DNA from: UBA5972 sp964567685
Lineage (GTDB): Bacteria; Pseudomonadota; Alphaproteobacteria; Rhodobacterales; Rhodobacteraceae
Reading direction: 5' to 3'
NCBI GenBank assembly: GCA_964567685.1
Contig: CAZMNO010000003.1
Span: forward strand, 1-64,000
DNA length: 64,000 bases
Below are positions 16,111 through 25,045 of this stretch, piece after piece. The notes under the pieces are model-generated. The model was not told where the DNA came from. It saw only the letters and a list, made by a program, of their open reading frames with translations, and did not search any database. Position 1 is the stretch's first letter; every line of letters starts with the position of its first letter. The translations under genes and the position numbers were made by a program.

Positions 16111-19100
16111 CTAGAGATCGATCTCGATGACGCCACCATCTTTGGCCGCGCGGGACTGGCAGAGGATGATCTCGCTTTCGCGTTGTTTGTTTGACAGGAC
16201 GAAATCGCGGTGTTCCGCCTCACCGGAAATCAGGGTGCATTTGCAGACACCACAAAGACCGTCGGAGCATTTGACATCGATTTGAACGCCGTTTTCAGTG
16301 AGGATATCGGTGGCAGATTTATCTGCCGGGATCAGGAACTCGCGGCCGGATTTGGCGAGTTTGAGGGTAAAATCGAAATTCTCGTATTCCGGCACTTCGG
16401 GGGTTGAGAAATATTCGCGGTGGCGGGCGTCTTCCGGGAAACCGGCGCTTTCGGCGGCGGTCAGAACCGACTGCATGTAGATGTCGGGGCCGCAGGTGTA
16501 GATATGGGCGCCTTTTTTGTATTGCAGGATTTTATCAAGCTCAGCCCGTGTGCCCTTGTCGGAGAAATGGAGGTGAATGCGGTCTGACCACGGCATCCCG
16601 GCCAGATCGTCAAGAAATCCGGCATTGGCTTTCTTTGAACATGAATAATGCAGGGCAAAGTCACGGCCAAGCCGGTGCAGATGATGGCCCATTGCAATCA
16701 GTGGCGTCACGCCGATGCCACCGCCAAAAAGATAGGTGAAGGAGGCGTCCTCGGCCAGCGGGAAATGGTTGAGGGGCTTTGAGACAAAGACCATGCGACC
16801 CGGTTCGAATATGCGGTGCAGCAGGGCCGAGCCGCCGCGCCCCTGATCTTCGCGCAGAACGGCGATCTGGTATTTGGAGCGGTCTGCCGGATCGCCGGAA
16901 AGCGAAAACTGACGGAAAAACTCGGGCGCGACCACGACATCGATATGGGCGCCTGCTTCAAAAGGCGGCAGGTCGGTGCCATCGGGCATCTCAAACTCGT
17001 ATTTTGAGACCTCGGGTGTCATCGCTTCGACCTTGCTGAGGCGCAGTTGCAGAACCGGGGCTTCGGTCCTGTCGGCGGTATAGATATGCTCGGGGGGCAG
17101 ACCGCGGGCGCGCCTTGCCTTGTGTTCGTCAGCGCCGATCATGTCCTGATAGGCTTTTATCCCGGCCTCACGGTCCATCGGGAAGGGCCAGGCATAGGGC
17201 GGCGGGGCCAGCGGGGCCGGATAGACCGCCAGTGTCTGGTCGCTGTATTTGAGATCAAGGTCTTTTGACAGGGCGCGGGCGTTCACCTCGTGCGGTGAGG
17301 GTTGATAGGGGCCTTCATCTTCCATCTCAAGATCCCACCACCATTTCTTGACCGGGTTGATCTCGCCATTGCCCACAAGATCGTCAAGCCTGGCCAAAGC
17401 CCTTGCCGATGCGGGGGCCTTCATTGCCATCCAGCGGAACGGGCGCTCGGCGAACAGGCCCTCAAGGTTCCAGGGGCAGGTTTTCATGCAGCGGCCGCAC
17501 ATTGCGCCGTTTTTCTGGGCAACCCGGTAGGTGGTGCAGCGCGCGCTGTCGGATTTCCAGATTTCATAGCCATTGAACATCAGCTTCGGCCCGGCGGTGA
17601 TGGAGCCTGACGGGCACTCGCGGGCGCATTTGTTGCAAGCCTCGCAAAAGCGCTGCAGGCCGAAATCAATCGGCAGGTCATGGTCCATTGGCAGGTTTGT
17701 GGTGACAACGCCGGATTTGAGGCGCGGGCCCAGGAACGGGTTGAGGATGACCTCGCCAATGCGCGAGACCTCGCCCAGACCGGCCAGAAGCAACAAGGGC
17801 GGTTGCAGAACCTCGTCATCCATTACCGAATGTACCCGTGCACTGTAGCCAAGGTTGCGCAGTTGCTGGGCCAGAACCCCGCCGATCAAGGAAAAACGTA
17901 AATAGGCGCGCATGGACTGGGCGCAGGCGATCCAGTCATCGCCACTGGCCCCTTCCATGGTTTCATGGCCCTGATCGACGATCATGGAGATCGCATTTTT
18001 GTGATAGGCTTCTATGGGTTGGCCAGCCGCATCGTGCGAGTAATAGGCCCAGTCGGGGCAGTGCGACAGGCCGACCGCATCCATGCCAAGGAAATAGAGC
18101 GTGGCTTTGAGATTTGCGGCGTTTTTTGCCGCATCATTGGTGGCGGGGCCGGGTTTGGCTGTGACCTCGGCATCCTGAAGGACGGTAAAGGCACCGAGCG
18201 AGGGGCGGAAGGCGAAGGCGGCGGCTGATTTGCGCACGTAATTGCCTTTGGTAGCACCCTTTTGCGTTGCCGGGCCGAGGTCGCCGAATTGCGAGCGGGC
18301 GAACATATTGGCGCGTTTGGGGACGCGGGCAACATTGGCCTCGTCGATATAGGTTGTCGGGGTTTTCACGCGGTTGAGGGATTCAAAAGGATGCGGGCCG
18401 TCCTTGTAATTGCGCTTTTGGTATGGGTCGCGGTTGCGAGCGTTTTTGGCGTGCCGGCCAAGGCCGGTGGCCCAGTTGAAACCCGGCCCAGGGTTGGCGG
18501 CGAGGGGGGTATCGGGTTTCAGGTTGAGGGTCGTTGTGATGGCAGCAAGGCCGAAGCGGGTGCCGAGAAACGGGTTGACGATGGCACCGTCCTCGATGGT
18601 TGCGAGACCCGCAGCGACGGCAAGCATGTTGAGGTCGATATCCGAGGCAGCACCTGAATGGCTGCGGGCTTCCAAGCCGAGGCTGCGCATGTAGCTTGCC
18701 AGTGTCACCCCGGTTTCAGCTGCTCTGAGGCAGGCGCGCTGCGGCTGCGCATCCTGAATCCAGTCGCATCCGGCCTCGTTGGGGCCTGGATCGCGCATGT
18801 ACTCGTATAGAAAAACAATAGCGTGGCTGTGGTGATCGCAGTCGGTCGGCGGGGCTGCCATGCTTTCGCGCAGACCCGCCATGATGACGTCAATTCCAGC
18901 GGTGAAGGTTTTGGGTTGCAGGGTTTTGACCTTTTTCGCCAGCCGGTCGACATCCGGGTTGGCGAAGGGTTTTTTGAGCCAGGCCTTTTGCGGGATCTCG
19001 CAGACGCCAACCATCGAGGCGTCGCAGTAATAGCCGAAAGCTTTCAGGTGGTTGGCGCGTTTTTCCGGCGAGGTGGGGATGATGCCGGTTTCCGGCTTTA

Positions 19101-19308
19101 CCAGCCCGTCTCGGGTGGCATCGAGCATGGCCTGGTATTCCTGCATGGCGTTGACGATGGAGCTTGGGTCGTCTGGTCGGCGAAAGCTGATCTGCTGCAT
19201 TTTCGGCACGCTAGAGAGATCCGGTTTCCGGTCCGTGCGGGCGAGCTTTTCCAACGGGTAGGAGCCAAGGTGAACGGGGCGGTTTTTATAGGAAAAGAGC
19301 TTTGACAT
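16111..19308 (-). CDS. Self-sufficient reductive dehalogenase with fused flavin/2Fe-2S reductase
   Basis: A 1065-residue fusion. Residues about 85-270 and 395-545 are two related halves: both end in an (I/V)NPFLG(T/P)R...TTxL motif, showing an internal duplication typical of RdhA/QueG-type corrinoid proteins. Two [4Fe-4S] sites follow (CEACNKCARECP near 555 and CGRCMKTCP near 604, with an extra cysteine near 591). The C-terminal third is a phthalate-dioxygenase-reductase-like module: flavin domain near 750, NAD(P) domain GGGIGVTPLIA, and a plant-type 2Fe-2S site CSDGLCGVCKC near 1015. There is no Tat signal, as in cytosolic catabolic enzymes of the BhbA/NpRdhA type. It is coupled to a MarR gene by TGATG. 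Confidence 0.85.
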   Translation of the reverse strand: MSKLFSYKNRPVHLGSYPLEKLARTDRKPDLSSVPKMQQISFRRPDDPSSIVNAMQEYQAMLDATRDGLVKPETGIIPTSPEKRANHLKAFGYYCDASMVGVCEIPQKAWLKKPFANPDVDRLAKKVKTLQPKTFTAGIDVIMAGLRESMAAPPTDCDHHSHAIVFLYEYMRDPGPNEAGCDWIQDAQPQRACLRAAETGVTLASYMRSLGLEARSHSGAASDIDLNMLAVAAGLATIEDGAIVNPFLGTRFGLAAITTTLNLKPDTPLAANPGPGFNWATGLGRHAKNARNRDPYQKRNYKDGPHPFESLNRVKTPTTYIDEANVARVPKRANMFARSQFGDLGPATQKGATKGNYVRKSAAAFAFRPSLGAFTVLQDAEVTAKPGPATNDAAKNAANLKATLYFLGMDAVGLSHCPDWAYYSHDAAGQPIEAYHKNAISMIVDQGHETMEGASGDDWIACAQSMRAYLRFSLIGGVLAQQLRNLGYSARVHSVMDDEVLQPPLLLLAGLGEVSRIGEVILNPFLGPRLKSGVVTTNLPMDHDLPIDFGLQRFCEACNKCARECPSGSITAGPKLMFNGYEIWKSDSARCTTYRVAQKNGAMCGRCMKTCPWNLEGLFAERPFRWMAMKAPASARALARLDDLVGNGEINPVKKWWWDLEMEDEGPYQPSPHEVNARALSKDLDLKYSDQTLAVYPAPLAPPPYAWPFPMDREAGIKAYQDMIGADEHKARRARGLPPEHIYTADRTEAPVLQLRLSKVEAMTPEVSKYEFEMPDGTDLPPFEAGAHIDVVVAPEFFRQFSLSGDPADRSKYQIAVLREDQGRGGSALLHRIFEPGRMVFVSKPLNHFPLAEDASFTYLFGGGIGVTPLIAMGHHLHRLGRDFALHYSCSKKANAGFLDDLAGMPWSDRIHLHFSDKGTRAELDKILQYKKGAHIYTCGPDIYMQSVLTAAESAGFPEDARHREYFSTPEVPEYENFDFTLKLAKSGREFLIPADKSATDILTENGVQIDVKCSDGLCGVCKCTLISGEAEHRDFVLSNKQRESEIILCQSRAAKDGGVIEIDL

Positions 19309-19757
19309 CAGAGGCCTGCAACGTCGCGGGTTTCGCCGGCCATCAGTTTTTCGATGATCGTGCTGAGGGTTTCGCGCTCGTACCAGGAGAGTTTGCTCAG
19401 CAGGCGCTCGGCGCTGGCACGGGCGATGGTGTTGGCGCGGGCCAGCCGGGTGGCACCGTCTTTTGTGATCGTGACCTTGCGGGTGCGTCTGTCGCTTTGG
19501 CCGCCGCAGCGCGTGATCAGCCCGTCGCTTTCCAGGGCGCGCAGCGCGCGGGAGGTTGCGGTGCGGTCGATGCCGATAAATCCGGCAATGTCAGAGGGTG
19601 CCTGATGGCCTTCCTGACCGACGGCGAGCAGGACGCACCATTTGACCCGGCTCAGCCCCAGCGGGCTGATACCCTGATCAAAGCGGCGCTCGTTGATGCG
19701 AGACAGCAGCGTCAACTGGTAACCGGGGGAATTGTGGAGGTCGTAGGGTTCAGGCAT
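19308..19757 (-). CDS. MarR-family transcriptional regulator
   Basis: A 149-residue MarR winged-helix protein. The central domain has SDIAGFIGIDRTATSRALRALESDGLITR and the wing GGQSDRRTRKVTIT. It precedes the reductive dehalogenase with a TGATG overlap, so it likely controls its own operon in response to an aromatic or halogenated ligand. I place the start at the ATG at 19757; a TTG at 19772 would lie inside a palindrome. No ribosome site is visible, and a TATAAT-like box ends about 15 bases before it, so the message may be nearly leaderless. Confidence 0.85.
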   Translation of the reverse strand: MPEPYDLHNSPGYQLTLLSRINERRFDQGISPLGLSRVKWCVLLAVGQEGHQAPSDIAGFIGIDRTATSRALRALESDGLITRCGGQSDRRTRKVTITKDGATRLARANTIARASAERLLSKLSWYERETLSTIIEKLMAGETRDVAGL

Positions 19758-19758
19758 G

Positions 19759-19773
19759 ATTGACAGTGTCAAT
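19759..19773. promoter_or_regulatory. MarR-type operator palindrome
   Basis: ATTGACAGTGTCAAT is a perfect 7-1-7 palindrome immediately upstream of the marR start. A second, imperfect copy (AATTGTCGTTGTCAATT) follows at about 19779-19795, with a TATAAT-like box between them on the minus strand. TTGACA-n-TGTCAA dyads are common MarR sites, so this is a likely self-regulatory operator. Confidence 0.7.
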
Positions 19774-19882
19774 TATATAATTGTCGTTGTCAATTATGTT
19801 TCTGAATTGCCCGGGATGTGGTTATTTTACTTGAGCCGGGGCGGGAATCGTGAAACCTCTGCCGGTTCAGAAGGAGTGCGGC

Positions 19883-20578
19883 ATGACAGACCACATCAAG
19901 GGGCTGCTTTTTGACAAAGACGGCACGTTGTTTGATTTTCAGACGACCTGGGGTGCCTGGGCGAATAGTTTCTTTCTGGATATTGCCGGGGGGGATCGCG
20001 AGGCGGCAGCGGCGCTTTCGGCAAAACTCGGCTATGACTTTCATCAGGGCACGTTCAGGAAAGACAGCCTGATCATTGCCGGAACGCCGGATGAAGTCTC
20101 GGCGGTACTTGTCAGCGAGTTGCCGGACTGGGATCGTGATGCGTTGATCAGCCATGTCAACCAGATGGCGATAGAGGCACCGCAGGTGGAGCCGGTGCCG
20201 CTGGTTCCGCTGCTGTCGGGGATGCGCGCGCGCGGGCTGAAGCTGGGGGTTGCCACCAATGATGCCGAGGAACCGGCGCGGGCGCATCTTGGCAGCGCCG
20301 GGATCACCGAACTTTTCGATTTCATTGCGGGCTTTGACAGCGGCTTTGGGGCCAAACCGGAACCGGGGATGTTGCTGGGGTTCTGTGCCCATGTCGGGCT
20401 TGAGCCTGACGAGGTGATCATGGTCGGCGATTCAACCCATGACCTGATGTCAGGACGTGCAGCGGGGATGACGACGGTGGCCGTTCTGACCGGGATGGCC
20501 GAGGAACCTGAGCTGTCGCCTTATGCTGACGTTGTGCTGGCCCATGTCGGAGAAATTCCCGGCTGGATGGGGGTTTGA
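19883..20578 (+). CDS. HAD-superfamily phosphatase, phosphoglycolate phosphatase-like
   Basis: A 231-residue HAD hydrolase. Motif I is LLFDKDGTLFDF near residue 7, motif II is LGVATND near 128, motif III is the KPEPG lysine, and motif IV is MVGDSTHDLMSGRAAGM. An alpha-helical C1 cap lies between motifs I and II. This pattern fits phosphoglycolate phosphatase or a related small-phosphate ester hydrolase. The ATG at 19883 follows AAGGAG; an in-frame ATG at 19850 has no such site. Confidence 0.88.
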   Translation: MTDHIKGLLFDKDGTLFDFQTTWGAWANSFFLDIAGGDREAAAALSAKLGYDFHQGTFRKDSLIIAGTPDEVSAVLVSELPDWDRDALISHVNQMAIEAPQVEPVPLVPLLSGMRARGLKLGVATNDAEEPARAHLGSAGITELFDFIAGFDSGFGAKPEPGMLLGFCAHVGLEPDEVIMVGDSTHDLMSGRAAGMTTVAVLTGMAEEPELSPYADVVLAHVGEIPGWMGV

Positions 20579-20802
20579 GCTTTTGAGTGGGTGCTGAGAA
20601 TAGTTGATCCTTTCCGGGAATGAGTGTTGATCAGGGACAGGATTTTGGTGGCGGGACTGTCTCTGTCGATATGACCTACTACTAACGGCTACACGGAGTG
20701 CGGTTTGTTTCTGTGTCGGCAATGTAGGACGAAGTTGCCAATTGGTCCGGCAAGTTCAAGTGGCGCCAAGCGCCTTAAACAAGACGTCCAAGTGTGGCCA
20801 TT

Positions 20803-22065
20803 TCACCCGTAGACAGGAAAAGCGGCGCAGAGATCGGCGACCTGTGACAGACAGCGCAAAACGACGGTGTCCGTGTTTCCTGCCGCTTCGGCCTCGATGA
20901 GATCGATGATCATTTCTCCTAAGGTGCGGAACTCCGCCTCTCCCATTCCCCGCGTCGTGGCGGCTCCTGTCCCGAGCCGCAAACCGACCCATTCGGGCGG
21001 GCGCGGGCTGTCACCCGGGATCGCGTTCTTGTTGGCAGTGATGTTGGCGCGTTCCAGAACTGCCTCGGCGCGCTTGCCGGTCAGGTTCTTCGAGCTGAGA
21101 TCCAACAGAACGATGTGGGTGTCAGTTCCGCCCGAGACGATGCGGATACCCCGAGCGGCAAGCGTTTCCGCCAACACCCTGGCATTGGCCTTGACTCGCG
21201 CCGCATAGACCTTGAACGGCTCGGTCAGAGCCTCGCCCAGACAGATTGCCTTGGCCGCCAGAACCTGCGTGTGGATCGAGCCCTGAACCCCCGGAAACAC
21301 TGCCGATTGCAGGCGCTTGAACCAGTCTTCGTTGTTGGTCAGGATCAACCCACCGCGAGGCCCCCGCAGTGTCTTGGTCGTAGTGCACGTCACAATATCC
21401 GCGTGCGGGAATGGCGACGGATGTACACCTGCTGCCACCAGACCGGCAATATGGGCCATATCCACATGGAACCATGCGCCGACCTTTTTCGCGATTTGCC
21501 CCATGCGGCCGAAGTCAATCTCGCGCGGGTAGGCGGAGCCACCGGCGATGATCAGTTTCGGTTTGATCTCTTTGGCCTGCCGTTCCAGATCGTCGTAGTT
21601 GATGACTTCGGTTTTCGGATCGACGCCGTAGTGATGCGGTTCAAACCAGCGACCAGAGAGGTTGGCCTTGAGCCCGTGGGACAAATGCCCGCCCGCCGCC
21701 AGATCGAGCGACAAAACCCGGTCGCCCGGTTTCAGCAACAAAAAGAAAACGGCAAGATTTGCCTGACTGCCGGAATGCGGTTGGACATTGGCATAGTCGC
21801 AACCGAACAACTGGCGGGCCCGGTCAATTGCAGCCTGTTCGACGACATCGACAAACTTGCCACCGCCATGGAAACGGGTGCCGGGATAACCCTCCAGTGT
21901 CTTGTTGGTCATCTCATGCCCCAACGCATCAAGGACCGCACGGCTGACGATGTTTTCGGAGGCGATCAGCTCGATTTGGTCCTGCTGGCGCGACTTTTCG
22001 TTGGAAAGGGCGTTGGAAATCAACGGGTCTGCCTCGGCGACCGGGGCGTGGAAATGGATCGACAT
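20803..22065 (-). CDS. glyA: Serine hydroxymethyltransferase
   Basis: A 420-residue PLP enzyme of full family length. Clear landmarks are LIASENIVS near the N-terminus, YPGTRFHGGG, HSGSQANLAVF, HLSHG, the PLP lysine in VTCTTTKTLRGPRGG and IPGDSPRP. It interconverts serine and glycine with tetrahydrofolate, giving methylene-THF. It is divergent from a LysR regulator instead of being in a housekeeping setting, so it may be a second, inducible copy serving the C1 units released by methylated-amine breakdown. That link is inference. Confidence 0.95.
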   Translation of the reverse strand: MSIHFHAPVAEADPLISNALSNEKSRQQDQIELIASENIVSRAVLDALGHEMTNKTLEGYPGTRFHGGGKFVDVVEQAAIDRARQLFGCDYANVQPHSGSQANLAVFFLLLKPGDRVLSLDLAAGGHLSHGLKANLSGRWFEPHHYGVDPKTEVINYDDLERQAKEIKPKLIIAGGSAYPREIDFGRMGQIAKKVGAWFHVDMAHIAGLVAAGVHPSPFPHADIVTCTTTKTLRGPRGGLILTNNEDWFKRLQSAVFPGVQGSIHTQVLAAKAICLGEALTEPFKVYAARVKANARVLAETLAARGIRIVSGGTDTHIVLLDLSSKNLTGKRAEAVLERANITANKNAIPGDSPRPPEWVGLRLGTGAATTRGMGEAEFRTLGEMIIDLIEAEAAGNTDTVVLRCLSQVADLCAAFPVYG

Positions 22066-22160
22066 GGGTGGCTCCTTTCGTGTTTCAGGCGCGATTGGCT
22101 CGCAGGTGAATGCGACGAAACTGCCGGATTTCCGGTGGACGGCGCAAACCAGATTTGCTA

Positions 22161-22178
22161 TTTTCTTCGTGTAGAAAA
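22161..22178. promoter_or_regulatory. Candidate LysR operator between glyA and lysR
   Basis: TTTTCT (22161-22166), six-base spacer, AGAAAA (22173-22178) is a perfect 6-6-6 dyad with a TTCTTCGTGTAGAA core of T-N11-A form. It lies 15 bases before the LysR start and about 100 bases before glyA. Confidence 0.6.
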
Positions 22179-22192
22179 ACTAAGGGTATTCG

Positions 22193-23086
22193 ATGGCCGT
22201 TATCCCACCGCGCAGCAAAGGCCCTCATTTAAACGCGCTCCGCGCCTTTGAAAGTGCGGGCCGCTTGAAAAGCTTTGCCTCCGCCGCAGATGAACTAAGC
22301 GTGACACCCGGTGCCGTTTCGCAACATGTCAAATCACTGGAAGCATGGGCAGAAGGTAACTTGTTCGTCCGCAATGCGCAGGGTGTCGTCCTGACGCCCT
22401 TAGGAGAGGAGCTATTACCAGGTTTTTCAAGAGCGTTTGATTTGCTCAGCAATGCCGTTCAAGAATTACGCACGAAAAGTGCGCCTAACAAGATATCCAT
22501 TGCGGCCCTGCCATCAATTGCACAACTTTGGTTGTCCGAAAAGCTTGGCAAACTTCGACAGATCGCGCCCGATATTTCGGTGTCGGTTGTGGCGGTGGAA
22601 ACCCCGCCCAATCTGGCCAGAGAACCTTTTGACGTGACGCTGTTCTTTCGGGAAGGTGCTCCGGAATCGGATGAATTGGAGTTGTTCAGAGATCGGATTT
22701 TTCCTGTCTGCACCCCGGAGATCGCTGCGCGGTTAACTTCTGTTGCAGACCTTGGAAACGAAACATTGCTGCACGATACAACGTGGGCCGACGACTGGAC
22801 GCTGTGGCTGTCACAGTTTCCGGACGCCCCCCTAACCGGGAAACGCGGGCCGGTTTATTCCTTGTTCGCGGTAGCGTTGGAAGAAGCGTGCAATGGCGCG
22901 GGCGTACTGATGGCACATGAGGCTCTGGTCGCAAGCCGGCTGTTGTCGGGCGCATTGGTCGCCCCGTTCGATCAGAAACTATCATTGGGACGCAGCCTGA
23001 TGATGCGCATCGCTCCGAGTTTTCGGGACGAGCCCGCCTGCAAGATGCTGCGATGCGCGATGGAAAGCGATTTCGCGGCCACTTGA
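22193..23086 (+). CDS. LysR-family regulator (GcvA-like)
   Basis: A 297-residue LysR-type regulator. The N-terminal helix-turn-helix (HLNALRAFESAGRLKSFASAADELSVTPGAVSQHVKSLE) is of the GcvA subgroup; the remainder is the periplasmic-binding-like effector domain. It is divergent from glyA with 127 bases between start codons, and a T-N11-A dyad lies in between, so it probably controls glyA. GcvA in enteric bacteria responds to glycine and purines, which would suit this partner, but the effector here is unknown. Confidence 0.87.
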   Translation: MAVIPPRSKGPHLNALRAFESAGRLKSFASAADELSVTPGAVSQHVKSLEAWAEGNLFVRNAQGVVLTPLGEELLPGFSRAFDLLSNAVQELRTKSAPNKISIAALPSIAQLWLSEKLGKLRQIAPDISVSVVAVETPPNLAREPFDVTLFFREGAPESDELELFRDRIFPVCTPEIAARLTSVADLGNETLLHDTTWADDWTLWLSQFPDAPLTGKRGPVYSLFAVALEEACNGAGVLMAHEALVASRLLSGALVAPFDQKLSLGRSLMMRIAPSFRDEPACKMLRCAMESDFAAT

Positions 23087-23281
23087 TGGGCCAAGTCATA
23101 TTGCGGAACTCACGATGTTAGCCAATCAAATGTAGTTCTCATTCGAACACTTCGCAGCGTTGTGCACTTTCTGCCTAGTCCAGTCATCTGAGCTTTTCAC
23201 TCTGTCAATAGAATCTAACTCCAGGTGCCTGGGAACGCTATGCTAAGATATCTCTAAGTTTCAGACAAAGGGTGCAGGTTA

Positions 23282-23806
23282 ATGATAACGGACAGTTTCA
23301 CAACCGAACGGCTTGTGCTGCGCAACTGGCGGTCTGATCTTCATAGCCCGGATTTGCGCCGGTCGCTGGAAACTACGCTTTCGTTGATTTTAAGCGACCG
23401 TGTTCTGGAGCACCTCCCGCCACCGCTGCAGCTTGCCGATACGCAGGGTGCCGTTTGCGCATGGATCACCGAGCGTGCCGCTGAAAGTGAGGTTTATCTG
23501 GTTATCGAACGGGCCAACAAAGATCTTGTCGGTTTGTTGATTTTGGCGGCTGAGCCGGATGCAACCGATTGCCCGACGATCCATATCGGATATCTTCTGG
23601 CGGAAACTGCCTGGGGCAGGGGGTTTGCGACCGAACTGGTATCGGGGCTGGTTTCTGCCCTGAAGGGGCAGGGTCCGGTGAGGCTGGTTGGGGGTGTTGG
23701 TACTGGGAATGTCGCGTCTGCGCGTGTTCTTCAGAAGGCGGGGTTTCATCTGGATCACGCGCTGACGACCCCGGATACCGAGATGTTCGTCTGTTTGCTG
23801 GACTGA
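23282..23806 (+). CDS. GNAT family N-acetyltransferase
   Basis: A 174-residue acetyltransferase of the RimJ/RimL type: TERLVLRNW at the N-terminus, IGYLLAETAWGRGFATELVSGLV as the acetyl-CoA binding motif A and GTGNVASARVLQKAGF as motif B. The acceptor is not predictable. It stands alone, followed by 150 bases of spacer before the acyltransferase. Confidence 0.85.
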   Translation: MITDSFTTERLVLRNWRSDLHSPDLRRSLETTLSLILSDRVLEHLPPPLQLADTQGAVCAWITERAAESEVYLVIERANKDLVGLLILAAEPDATDCPTIHIGYLLAETAWGRGFATELVSGLVSALKGQGPVRLVGGVGTGNVASARVLQKAGFHLDHALTTPDTEMFVCLLD

Positions 23807-23957
23807 GTAGGTTTTGTTACCCTGTCTGGACCGAGATATGCGGGTGTGGAACTCTGTGGTCGCCACAGGGTTTGGCGAAGATGTGATGGCCGTTGTCGTC
23901 TACCGGGCGGATCAATAAGGTGATACAGATTATCGGTTGGTCGACAAAGGGTGCCAT

Positions 23958-24845
23958 GTGAGACGGATAATTCGGTCGGTATTGCGCCATATTGTCGGGT
24001 ACCTATTTTTGCTGCCCGCGATTTTGGTTGCGATTGCGCTGCAGGTGTTGATCGCCAACCCGGTCTTCAAGAACCAAACGGCCATTCCGCATTTGATCTA
24101 CAGGGCCTGTGGGCGGATCTTCGGCGTTCGGTTCAGCCTCAATCCCGATGGCGAACCGTTTTCTGACGACAAACCCACGATGTTTGCGTTGAACCACCTG
24201 TCGCGCCTTGATTTTGCTGCCCTTCACCTGTTTCCCCATGCCGCTGTCATGATGAATGCGCGGGTTTACCAGATACCCGTTTTTGGCGCGATCGTCAGGC
24301 TGTTCACTGAGGCGTCGGGGTTCGTGGCGACGGAACAGACAAAGGAAGGCAAAGAGAGGGATCTTGTCCGGCTGGGTGAGGCGGTTGCGGATGGCCGGAA
24401 TATCGTGATTTTCCCGGAAGGCATTCAGACCGACGGGCGGCGGGTGCTGCGCTACTCCATGGGGTCTGCCGAGGTTTTTTATGATGTGGATCTGATTGCC
24501 AGATATCCGGCTTTGCAAGAGGCGCAGTTGCAGCCTGTGGTGTTGCGCGTGCGGACGATCGAGGGGGAGCATGTGATCGATCAGCCGGAGAAATGGAAGC
24601 GTTATGCGCTGGCGCAGAACCTGACCAATTTCGTTGTAGGCATGGCAAGATTGTCAAGGGTCGGGTCGATTGACATTGATGTGTTGGCCTGCCCACCGCT
24701 TGATCCCCGCGACTTTGCCAACGCTGCCGATTTGATCAATGCAGCACATGAGATGACACGTGCGATCGTCGCGCCTGAGCAAACCGAAGCTTTGACGCGG
24801 AGGCAGTGGAAAGAGCGGATAGACGCGGGGGACTTCACTTTGTAA
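23958..24845 (+). CDS. 1-acyl-glycerol-3-phosphate acyltransferase-like protein (PlsC family)
   Basis: A 295-residue membrane-bound acyltransferase. An N-terminal hydrophobic helix is followed by the PlsC motifs: ALNHLSRLDFAAL near residue 75 (an NHX4D variant in place of HX4D; the asparagine precedes HLSRLD) and FPEGIQTDGRR near 155. It may acylate a lyso-lipid or an unusual amino-lipid at the inner membrane. I chose GTG at 23958, which follows AAAGGG, over the in-frame TTG at 23937. Confidence 0.8.
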   Translation: MRRIIRSVLRHIVGYLFLLPAILVAIALQVLIANPVFKNQTAIPHLIYRACGRIFGVRFSLNPDGEPFSDDKPTMFALNHLSRLDFAALHLFPHAAVMMNARVYQIPVFGAIVRLFTEASGFVATEQTKEGKERDLVRLGEAVADGRNIVIFPEGIQTDGRRVLRYSMGSAEVFYDVDLIARYPALQEAQLQPVVLRVRTIEGEHVIDQPEKWKRYALAQNLTNFVVGMARLSRVGSIDIDVLACPPLDPRDFANAADLINAAHEMTRAIVAPEQTEALTRRQWKERIDAGDFTL

Positions 24846-25045
24846 CTTTCCGTGTCTCGGGCCGGACAGGTTTTTGTTGACGAATTGCCTGGCATGCCGT
24901 GATAGTATAGCGAAAGATGTCAGGGGACGTTACGACAATGCAGAACATTGTCCAGAATCCGATGATGCGCCGGGCGACCGGATGTGACCTCGTTATCTGA
25001 CGTCAGGGCCTGCCGCCCCTGATCGACGACTTCTTTTCCCCATGA

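Noticed and set aside
22066..22192. Possible glycine riboswitch upstream of glyA
   Set aside because: The spacer is too short and lacks the tandem glycine aptamer features; a LysR dyad explains regulation better.
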